Below, one piece after another: positions 1 through 8,656 of a stretch of 64,000 bases of DNA (its first letter is position 1; each line of letters starts with the position of its first letter). The stretch is from Mya arenaria (taxonomy: Eukaryota > Mollusca > Bivalvia > Myida > Myidae). The position numbers were made by a program, and so were the translations under genes. The stretch is taken from positions 35,084,598 through 35,148,597 of the forward strand of contig NC_069138.1 of NCBI RefSeq assembly GCF_026914265.1, read 5' to 3'. Under the pieces are notes generated by a model. It was not told the origin of the DNA. It made no database searches and was given only the letters and a program-made list of their open reading frames with translations.

Positions 1-137
1 TTATTATGTAGATGAATAAATGGAATACAAAATTTCGTTGTCCTGTATCTTCCGTTAACACCAAACATTAAAACAATCGGTAACGTACCAACCGTCCTAC
101 AGGAATACGGAACCAATCAAAGTAGTTTTAATCAACG

Positions 138-2590
138 TTAAATAACAGCACTGAAGACCTCCAATCCAACCAGAAGTTTTCTGCTCACTGGACAGAATGA
201 TAAATTAAACGGAGCATTCTGGGACCCAAAGTCTTTTAAGGATAAGATTACTTTCAGATTCCTCTCCTTTCCGTTTATCAAAACTATATGACAACGACTG
301 CGAGCAATCACTAGTATTCGTTCCTTTCCGACGTTGATGGGTTGAGATGACAAGTTTAGAAACGGGTCTTTATATATGTTCAGCAAACTACCGTTGAAAT
401 TCAGGTGAAAGATACGCTTATTGCCAGACTCTATAACGTAAATTGAGGAAGAGCAAACGGTTATATACCGTACATCTGTAGGCTTTGTTGTAAATGATTG
501 CAACACTTCTCCAGCCATCGACATCCTTTCTACATACGAGTATGCTGGTGCTTTTTTGTAGTGTCGATAGGATACAAAAAGGCTTTTATCAGTGTAAGCT
601 AGTCCATAGCATGAACCGGATACTTCGAAATTTGTCCCAGCAATTACCGAATCGTTTTTAACGCTCACAAATTGTACTTTGCATTTAACTCGAAGAGCAA
701 CAGCTGCGTGGCCGCTGGGGAGGGCACACACCTGCCAAGGTTTTCCAAGTAATTTAATGTGTGACAAAACGTTGTTGTCGTTGATATCTACCAGTTTAAG
801 ACATTTATTAGAAGCGTCGGCCAAAAGACATTTTCCTGGTTCCACAAGAGCGGAACTTGTTATTTCGGGTCCATCTTTGTCTTCTGTGCATGAAATGTCC
901 AGCTCGGCATCTTTTGTCCATTCCACAGTGGATAGATCGATGTCTGTCTCTGATGTTATTCCTGAAATGAAAGAAGCGTAGACTATTTAAGTAAAAGTAA
1001 GAAAATATACACGAGTAAATAAAATTGAAAGGTCGTTATATAGTTATATGCTTTGATACAGAAATTTAATCAGCATTCGCCGAACGACCCCATTTGACAG
1101 AGATCGACTAATACGTATTGAAACACTATTACATATTATTGCCCTATGGCTTGCGTTTTATAAGAATTGTTTCGTATTAGACATATTTAAAATGCAGATG
1201 TCTAATGATACTTTTCAGATACGTGACGTCGACCGCGAGAATGAGTCCTGCAGCGGTAGAAAGTTCATTTGTGCAAACTTACTGTGTCTCATAAGCAGAC
1301 AATAAGTACAGTAAAACCCCGTTGGCTCAAACTCCCAGGGACCGGCGAAAATACCTCGAGCGTCGTAAATTTTGAGCCAAGCGAGAATGCTTACATTCAG
1401 TAAAAAGAAATCGCTCCTTTACATCCAGTTCGAGCCAACGAGAGATTCGAGCCAAACGATTTCGAGCCAACCGGGGTTCGAGCCAACGGGGTTCGACTGT
1501 ACTATTTGGATTACCAGTATTTAAAAGTTATCTCTTATTCGAATTGTATACATTTTTTAATATTATAATCCAATCGCTTGTTTAAATTCAGTTTTTGATA
1601 ATTATGTGAATGCCAACTCGTGACTCATTTTCGCAGACGACGTCACAATTATTAATTAAATGCAGATTTGATACTTCTAAGATCTTAACCTTCATTGGAG
1701 AAATCGACCCGTCCGAAAAAGTCTGAAGAGTTGATCAGAGCTTCCGTTTGTATGTCTTTTAGGAATGTGCAACGAACAGACGTGTCCAAAATGATCTCTG
1801 CGTTGATCTTATTGATTTCTTCTTGCAGCTTCACAAGTTGCTTCTTGGCCATTTTCGCACAAATAAAATGCTGGTGTAACTGTTTTTCTGTCGTCTGCAT
1901 GCCTGTATTCGTTTCTGATAGAGTCTGTTTTAAGCCTTTTATTCCATCTCTCAATTTTGAAAGTATCTCTTTTTGTTTGATCTCGTTTTCTTTCATACTT
2001 TTCAGCAACATATTTTCTCTTGTATCCAGAACAAGATTTATGTGTGCCCTAAATGTCCTCAGTTTCTGTATTTCTTCTTTTGTGTTTTCTGATACGAACA
2101 CTTCGGAATCGTTTACTTCGTTGTTTAAAGCGGAAATCACAGTTTCCATGTGTACAATGTTTTCGTTTAGAGTCTTATACTCCAAGGACTCTTTGTATTG
2201 TTTTGCTGTCTCTGACAAATACTCAACCTTACAAGTTCTGTGGTGAAACACAACGCAGTCTGAGCATCCGAGGTCATCATGGGTTGGACAATAAAACTTT
2301 ATCATTTCACTAGTGTGTTCATGACAAGGTTCGGTAGGCAGAAAATCAGCCTTGTCTTTGTTCGTATAAAAAGAAGGCATTTTATCTTTTGTAAGGAATA
2401 CATGATTTCTTGACATGGCGAACCTCTTGTGGGCAGATATACAAGGATCACACATAAACTCCTTGCAAATTTTGCAGAAACCATTGGCGCTGATCTCCCT
2501 CCCGTCTTTCAGGCACGGCTGACAATGTAAAACGAACTCTGTTGAGGCATTCTCATTGTCATTGTCTGACTTTCGTCCACCAACTTCCAT
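138..2590 (-). CDS. TRIM-like protein A: two B-boxes, coiled coil, NHL-like propeller (no RING)
   Basis: Two exons join as complement(138..961, 1690..2590), giving 574 residues. Exon 1 shows B-box 1 (C23, C26, C39, C42, C47, C50, H54, H63), B-box 2 (C89, H92, C101, H104, C109, C112, H116/H117) and a long charged coiled coil at about 125-275. Exon 2 encodes a propeller at about 302-574 with an NHL-like motif near 475-497 (GNKRIFHLNFNGSLL). The donor GAAG|GTTAAG and acceptor TTTCAG|GAATAAC join in phase 1 to make a glycine codon. The start is well supported: just upstream is an acceptor (TTTTTACAG) followed by an in-frame TAA two codons before the ATG, so a 5' UTR exon probably precedes. The domain order resembles TRIM2/3/71-type proteins, but without RING a ubiquitin-ligase role is unproven. 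Cytoplasmic scaffold or innate immune recognition is inference. Confidence 0.87.
962..1689 (-). other. Intron of gene A, containing a pogo-like MITE
   Basis: This 728-bp phase-1 intron separates the B-box/coiled-coil exon from the propeller exon. The equivalent introns are 703 bp in B, 727 in C, 671 in E and 660 in F, but only 261 bp in the pseudogene D. Copies A and C are about 97% identical here, much closer than their adjoining exon 2 sequences. A MITE occupies 1309-1499. I see no other coding signal. Confidence 0.8.
1309..1499. mobile_element. pogo/Tigger-like MITE in intron of gene A
   Basis: The ends are inverted copies (CAGTAAAACCCCGTTGGCTC and its complement, reading GAGCCAACGGGGTTCGACTG) and are flanked by TA on both sides. 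The interior repeats the decamer TTCGAGCCAA several times near the right end. TA target duplication and a CAGT-type terminus are usual for the pogo/Tigger branch of Tc1/mariner. No transposase is present. The insertion is shared by introns A, B, C, E and F, so it predates the array. Confidence 0.75.
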
Positions 2591-2599
2591 GATTTACCT

Positions 2600-4243
2600 G
2601 TAAAAATCGTTTCCGTTGATTACACACAGGTGACTGTAGGAACAGGCCAAAAAGGCATACATTTAACAATGAGGATAGGGATCAAAGTCATTCAAAGTAT
2701 TCTGAACGATAAATATCAGTGCCACAATGAAGATTCACACATATTTTATGTATACATATATCGTCATAAGTAATTGTTTAAGTTACAGTTCATTATATTA
2801 TCTCTAAAGGACAGACGGAACATTAATACTATCATATTACACCATAGGGTTCATTTCAATCACGCACACAAAACGCGCCAGGGGAAGTAAGCAAATTGAA
2901 TGATCCTACTTCACAAAGAGAATCAATACCAGTGTTCATGCATGAGGTATTTCAAAAAAGATATTTAGTTTAATGGTATGATCAAATCAAGTTGTCTTTA
3001 ATGCTTTATTGTGTTTACATCAACTAGAACTCCATGAATCGGATTCATTGCTTATTGAGAGCGCCGTTCTGCTGAAGGTCACCATGACATCAACAACAAC
3101 TGCTCCATTCGCACCACCTTTTTTCTGGGTGCGGAACATGTCTGTACGGTAGCGTTGTATGTGTCGTTTCTTAGCAGATTCGAGCACTCAATACACTCTA
3201 GGTGCGTGATATTGAAATGGATTCCCATTTTAATGATGAGCCTTAAAGTGTATAATAAACTGAAACTTAGACTTCAGCAATATCAAGCAGGAAGTAAATT
3301 TGTTTACCTTTTTTTCAATCTGCAAATATATCACTTATATCAGATAGCTCACTAGTACACTTCCACTCAGTTTACAAATGTATACACATTTTTCATGTAA
3401 TAAACATTATTATGTATTATTTTAAGTTGTAATTTTGGTTTAAACAAATGGAAACTACGCTCATAGACACGACAAAACAAACAGACGTCACGTGTTCGTA
3501 CTATGAACGATTTCATAGGGCGATATAAACATCATTGCTATCGTAGCTACTCGGTAATTTCCGGGGTTGGCAACTCCGACTCTACATTCGGAGCATCTCG
3601 GCCTTTTTTACGAAAACAACCTCAGATGTATGCCGGTACATCAGTAGAAGTAGTTCGTAAAATTTTGAATTATATTATTAATAAATTGTAGTGTTTTAGG
3701 TTGTTTTTGTAGATCTAAGTTTAAATTGATTGCCAGTGAAGTGTATTATTGCAAACAAAATTAAGATTCACAAGAGTTGAGTCATTAAGTTTAACTGCTA
3801 GATTGAAATGACTTAGCGATCTAGCGATGCCCCCCCCCCCCCCCCCCCACCGGAAATAAGGAAAAAACATTCCAAGTTTACTTTGGAGTCAAAGTCAATA
3901 TCGGAGAAAATAGTAATAAAATACGCGCAAATTTCACCATTATGGATAAAAAAGGTTTAAATTGTCTGGGGTGAGTACCTCCAAGTCACCCTACAAACGT
4001 TCAAAACTATTTCAATTTAGGTTGAGGGAGAGGCGAATGTCCAAAGGTGTGCCCGTAAATATAGCCCCCTCTTATGCCAATTCCTGGACCCGCTCCAGAC
4101 AATGACCGTTTTTATTTCTATTAAAAAACCCTTTTTATTCAAGTAGTAATAGTGTCAAGTGCAACGGCTTACTCTGACATTCAGGCTATTACTTCATAAA
4201 GTCATAAATATTTTTCATTGGGACTATATTGTCCAATTGTTAA
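2600..4243. other. 5' flank of gene A: first intron and candidate promoter
   Basis: This stretch lies between the acceptor before the start codon and the TTAA MITE. No protein-coding exon is visible. It holds a block near 2840-2910 conserved in front of A, C, F and E (46220-46300), a candidate regulatory cluster at 3484-3565, one arm of a foldback MITE (about 3585-3650), and a C-run at about 3831-3848. The 5' UTR exon must lie here or further right, but I could not place its donor with confidence. Confidence 0.5.
3484..3565. promoter_or_regulatory. Conserved candidate promoter: CRE/E-box, TATA-like and kappaB-like motifs
   Basis: The segment contains GACGTCACGTG (a CRE half plus E-box), TATAAA at 3534-3539 on the plus strand, and GTAGCTACTCGGTAATTTCC, whose complement GGAAATTACC is close to a kappaB site. 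The same order recurs about 0.9 kb upstream of exon 1 in C (about 19041-19122) and F (about 54715-54800). It recurs about 5.7 kb upstream in E (about 46882-46965), where the satellite and LINE intervene, and in weaker form in B (about 11565-11657). The TATA-like box points away from gene A, so this may be a divergent or bidirectional promoter. Function is inference. Confidence 0.35.
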
Positions 4244-4247
4244 TTAA

Positions 4248-4731
4248 AGGGACTGTGTCACAGATTGGCACCAGTTTTTTTCTGTAACGAATCTCAGGAC
4301 AATTATCTAATAGAATGTGTTACGCTTTGTTATCATAATTGTAAAAAAGTACCAAAATGTAAAACAAAAAATGGTGTCGGAGACCGGGTTCGAACCCGCG
4401 TCGCCAAAATTGTAGTTACGCTTCTTACTCACTGCGCTACATAGGCTTATTCTAATCAGGTGACATAATTAAGCTAATAAACCTACCTCGGTAATATCAC
4501 GTGATAACACCGACTAGCCAATCACGCATAAGGAATGAATTCTACCAGGTAGACATACTCAATGGAAATTTAATGGAAAAATACGAAATAACTGCTAAAC
4601 TTATATAAATTGTAAACTATGTGGTACTTAGTTAGTAAGTTTCAATACATTGTTCACGATGCCAAGTTTATGTCAGTTTTCGACAATTTTCTCTGTTATC
4701 CCGCTTTTTTATCATACGTGAGACAGCCCCT
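4248..4731. mobile_element. TTAA-flanked MITE with tRNA-like core (unit A)
   Basis: The 484-bp element starts AGGGACTGTGTCAC and ends with the inverted partner GTGAGACAGCCCCT, flanked on both sides by TTAA. The related sites at 27320-27335 and 48315-48330 carry a single TTAA and no insert, which defines the target duplication. On the minus strand the interior has a tRNA-like A box (TAGCGCAGTGAGTAAG) and a B box (GGGTTCGAACCC) about 45 bp apart. There is no transposase gene. TTAA duplication is the piggyBac habit, but the termini do not start CCC, so the family assignment is tentative. Confidence 0.8.
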
Positions 4732-4735
4732 TTAA

Positions 4736-5740
4736 TACTTAAAGAAAATTAATAATCACCAAATGAATCAAGTTTGATTGTTGTTTTATTGGATAGGTAA
4801 ATGTAATAACCAAAAATAAATCAGCTCAGCTGTTGTTGATTTTCTAAAGTCTGAAGATGGTGTTAGTACACAAATATACATTTTTGAGACAAAGCACTTT
4901 CACCGTGGCTACGCAGGAACCAGGTCTGTGATATAATACAATGTAACTTTATACAACCTAATGTGTGCATACGCTGGTGGTGTTCGTGATCCTCCGCTGC
5001 TAAATCAAGGTTTTTTAAACTGTTGTACGGATTTTGGACGAGGCACTTCATCGAGGCTACGAAATTGTAGTACAATATACAAGCAGCTACATCAATGTAC
5101 CAAGTTTATAGAACGTCTATACTGTCTGATACATTCAATTTTCAATATATACCCATTATGTTATAGTGAGATGACGTGAAGTAAATTAAAGAGTGATTAA
5201 GAATGGGCGAACTGAGCGTAGCGTACGAGCCCTTCTTAATCGTTAAGATTATACTTCAGGTCATATAACTGACTAAGAATACAACCTCGTTGGCTGATAC
5301 ATTGTCAACGCAAAATCTCACACAGGAAAGGTGTATCGGATGAATGGCAGAAGGCGGACCTTTAAAAACCCGGGAAAGTTGAAAATCTTAATGATTTAGT
5401 CTAGTTCTTAACGATTGCTTATCTGCAATTTCATTGGCTGACAATGTTGGCTGTATTCTAAATTCAGGTATAACTTCTGTATTTTCAAATTCGATTTTCT
5501 CGATTATTGTTCAAGAAAAATAGTTTTAATTTAACACACTATTGTTTGGCAACATTGGCTAAACAAAAACTATAAACTCACTCAACTGTGGCGATCGGGT
5601 CAGTTTTACGCGTGGTGCAGGAAAGATCTCCCAATTTTGCACGAGGAAAAGTAGGTGAGCAAACATATCGAATTTTGTTCTCATTTAAGTTTTCTATCGT
5701 AAAAATATAGAATCATTTATGTGTTCGAATAAATAATCAA
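4736..5740. other. Noncoding flank with a conserved hairpin
   Basis: No gene is seen. At 5195-5245 an imperfect palindrome has arms reading GATTAAGAATGGGC and GCCCTTCTTAATC around a GC-rich loop. The same hairpin occurs at about 20750, 27786, 48772 and 56445, one per flank. The rest is AT-rich sequence shared with the other units. Confidence 0.5.
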
Positions 5741-5744
5741 GAGC

Positions 5745-6075
5745 GAGAAAAGTATGGTGGTGATTTGGTGATGGTGAGGACCGGAATGTCATTACACCTA
5801 GCCCCACTTGTTCAAGAGAACTTTAACGCCGCTAGATATCAACATGATATTTTGGTACCAGTTGTTATTTCGCACCTACGAGGCAGTGGATGTGGCATGG
5901 TAATGCTGCACGAGGGCACCGGTCCAAACAACGCGTGCGACACAGGCGTTACTAGAGCAGTAGATCGTCCGGCGGCAGCCTTTCCCTTCCAAGCCGCCAA
6001 ATCTCAACGTTATTGAGCATGTGCGAGACGAGCCAGACAGACGACTAAGGAGGCGACCCGAATCCTCTCTGTTTT
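5745..6075 (+). pseudogene. Tc1-like transposase fossil (C-terminal part), unit A
   Basis: Plus-strand translation resembles the catalytic C-terminal half of Tc1/mariner transposases: a GGGSVMV-like start (clearest in unit C), a segment like NLNAARYQHDIL, a first-strand PHLRG-like stretch, then DLNVIEH-like and EPDRRLRRRP residues around the last catalytic acidic position. The reading frame is broken by shifts near residue 83 and several substitutions remove key acidic residues. Related fossils lie in four other units, so the insertion is old and passively copied. Confidence 0.7.
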
Positions 6076-6284
6076 TTGCTCATCGGTGAAATGCACCGTC
6101 TGTTTGACGACGTCGTTATCAGACGTTTACATGACGTAAACATATTGTCATTTTTGCAAACTAATTTAGATTTATTTTTTGAACATGCAGTGTATCAGTT
6201 TTGGATTCACTATAGCACATGTAGCAGTAATGATTACCTTACATGTTTTAAAACATACACTTAGATTGGTTATTTCATATCAAG

Positions 6285-6394
6285 TTTATTGCCAGAAAAC
6301 GTAACATATGACATGTGGTCGGCGGGTTGGAGTGGTCACGTGGACAGGCTGAACCAGACGGTGATGAACTCGGCCTCCGATATCTTATGGTCCA
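6285..6394 (-). CDS. Orphan EF-hand terminal exon (unit A)
   Basis: The acceptor TTTACCCACAG lies at 6395-6405. It is followed by 59 coding bases (6336-6394) that complete an EF-hand loop and end in TGA, then by AATAAA at 6285-6290. Reading in the phase of the EF-hand gene at the right end gives VDHKISEAEFITVWFSLST. Compared with the native exon (59225-59283), one loop residue is D to H. No upstream EF-hand exon exists in this unit, so it is either a silent passenger or an alternative last exon reached by long splicing. It lies 2.3 kb downstream of gene B and 3.7 kb upstream of the start of gene A. Confidence 0.6.
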
Positions 6395-6399
6395 CTGTG

Positions 6400-7290
6400 G
6401 GTAAACATGGCACATGGATTATACAATATGTGCACATTTGGCACCGGCTTTGTCAGAGTCTAGGATCACAGTGTTTTCGATAATAACACCATTTGGGGCC
6501 TGAGTTGTTATAAGGTCAATTGTGAACGACAGCTATACTTGTACTTGGTGTCCCCTTCCATTCACGGTTTGATGCATAGAAGCCAGAACTGGTAACATTT
6601 TTTTCAGAAGTAAAGATACATTTTTACTGAACGGGCTCGAACACGTAGGCTCTTGGCTAAGAGGCGTACACATACACCACTTGACCACTTACACTCAAAA
6701 CTGTGTGTGTATGCTCCCCGAGGTTTCAGATTTAGAACGAAGAAAAAACCCACATCTGAACAATTTTTGTCACTCAATACTATGTACAAGTTTTGGGAAA
6801 GTGTTCAGGTTATAGGTAACCTAATGCAAATGATATTTTGAAATGGCTATATATGACGTCTGACCATAACTTTGAAGATGTGTGACTGACACACTGTATT
6901 TATGAGTATTTATGAAGCGGTCACAAAGTGGCCAACCCTTTGATACTTATGTGTGGCCTAGACCTTGAAGTGTCCGCTCGACAGGTCAGACCTTTTTGCT
7001 TAGTCAATATGAAATTCTTCAATCGGTTGAGGGGCAATAGAGCGGACATCAAACGGTTGGCGGATGGACGGTAATATGGACAAGGTGGTCCCTTTTGAGA
7101 AAATAAAATGCCACATAGTGCTTTATAAAGAAGCCATGAAAAGAGGGCACGAAATGATACCGAATGGACGGTCAAACAGTGGTCTCTTTGGGTATAATTG
7201 AAATATAACATGGTGGCTTATGAAGTTGCCATGTATAGAGGGGACATAAACTAGTTCTCAGAATCGTGCACTCAGTAAAACCACGGTCTT
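6400..7290. other. Noncoding spacer shared with EF-hand gene intron
   Basis: No gene is supported. The part from about 6880 to 7290 matches 22420-22850 and also 61040-61490, which lies in the last intron of the EF-hand gene. This spacer is therefore derived from that intron, upstream of the copied terminal exon. Confidence 0.6.
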
Positions 7291-7293
7291 TAA

Positions 7294-7479
7294 AGCTGCA
7301 CTCTCACAGATATACCATTTTTACAACTTTTTTATTTTTGTCTTGGAAAGAGCAAATTTTTGCGTAAATATCTTCAAACTAATGATATAAGATTGCTGAC
7401 AAATAATCAGTAATAATTAGTTCCAAGACAAAAAATAAAAAAAAAGTTGTCAAAACGTTCAATCTGTGAGAGTGCAGCT
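7294..7479. mobile_element. TTAA-flanked MITE, AGCTGCACTCTCACAG type (unit A, internally deleted)
   Basis: The terminal inverted repeats AGCTGCACTCTCACAGAT and ATCTGTGAGAGTGCAGCT are flanked by TTAA on both sides. The paralogous site at 61490-61496 has one TTAA and no insert. The copy in unit C is 351 bp. This one lacks its central 165 bp, with TAGTT microhomology at the deletion ends. Confidence 0.82.
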
Positions 7480-7483
7480 TTAA

Positions 7484-8650
7484 AGATAAGCCCTCACAGA
7501 GTTCATGTTTGCTATAATTGATATCAAAACGTGTTCTAAATGAGTTATTTTATCGAAGCCCCAAACCTTCTCTTCCGGCAAGATGAAATCGTTTTGCTAT
7601 ATTTTTAAATAAGTTAGAACAAAAGGACTCTTATTTGAAGTTCTGATGACTACTTCGTATTGTAACAAGGAGTTTGCGTATATAACAAGCGATCATAAAT
7701 TTTCACATAAATTGGCTATTTTCAAGAAAAGAAATAAAAAAAGTTGTCAAAGCGTTCAATCTGTGAGAATGCAGCTTTTCTAACGGCTTTGAACGCTTCG
7801 TTGTTGTGTGTTGCATGATTGGTTGATTAACATTATCACGTGATGTTATCAATGTATTGAAAATGCCAATTTGCTCTAAAACTTTAACCGGACGCTGACG
7901 CTGACGCTGACACCAGGTCGAGTAGTATAACCCCCATTATACTTCAAATAGTCGAGGTAAATAAATGTTCGAGCACTTGTTTATGTTTGAAATGATTGTG
8001 TACAAAAGGAGATGTTCCGGACCATTTAGCTTCAAGAAAACGTTTGGAAAAGGGATAGCCAAAACGTAACAAATGGTAAGTAATGTTCATTTTGTTATGT
8101 AGTTATATTTTGTACAATATTCTCCGTGTTACAAGTGAGATACTCAATTGATTAAAGGGAAGTAATAGCAATTGTTTTAAAAAGTAGTGTTTGAAGATGT
8201 TATTTTCGCTTCTAAGCTTGCAGTGAAACTTCCACTGTTTATGTCCACTAATAAAGCACCTTATTTCACAGAAAAACATGAACGAAATAATAATCTACTA
8301 AGAGTCTAGATAGTATACACTACGCTAAATTATATAGTTTCCTTTAGTACATATGACCACACACTATAAGATGTTCCTTTTCATCTTTACGTAGATTTTC
8401 TGATCATGCACAAGATGTCCTTTTCCCAGTGATCGGTGTTCTTGTGTACACTATGATACTCCCGCCTCCAGAGTTTGATTATACTGTTATATTGGTAGAC
8501 ATACAGTTGACTTGGCGCGTTCTTGTTGCACATAGGTAGATGAAAAAATGGAATACAAAATTTCGTTGTATTGTTTCTTACATATACACCAACCATTAAA
8601 ACAATCGGTAGCGTACCAACCATCATACAGTAATACGGAGTAGGTTTTAA
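7484..8650. other. 3' flank of gene B
   Basis: No gene is seen. It contains a solo right end of the AGCTGCA MITE family at about 7730-7785, a CTGACG triplet-like run at 7891-7912 that opens a dispersed repeat (GACACCAGGTCGAGTAGTAT), and at about 8067-8082 a plus-strand ATG followed by the strong donor GTAAGT, preserved in four units. Confidence 0.5.
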
Positions 8651-8656
8651 TAAACG

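Larger units (their letters stand above)
1..7890. repeat. Segmental duplication unit A (pairs with 15553-23690)
   Basis: This block holds gene A, its 5' flank, a TTAA MITE, a Tc1-like fossil, an orphan EF-hand exon and a second MITE. It aligns almost base for base with 15553-23690 at an offset near 15.56 kb. Noncoding parts differ by roughly 2-3% by eye, while exon 2 of the gene differs far more. The left end of the block lies outside the window. The duplication is recent compared with the age of the gene family. Confidence 0.85.

Noticed and set aside
1685-2590. RING domain at the N-terminus of the TRIM-like proteins
   Set aside because: The first zinc cluster has B-box 1 spacing (C-x2-C, C-x2-C, C-x2-C, then H) and an in-frame stop lies upstream.
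4372-4450. Possible functional tRNA gene
   Set aside because: A and B boxes are present, but the 5' and 3' ends do not pair as an acceptor stem and the sequence sits inside a MITE.
6289-6483. Plus-strand ORF conserved in several units
   Set aside because: It is the antisense of the orphan EF-hand terminal exon, which explains its conservation.
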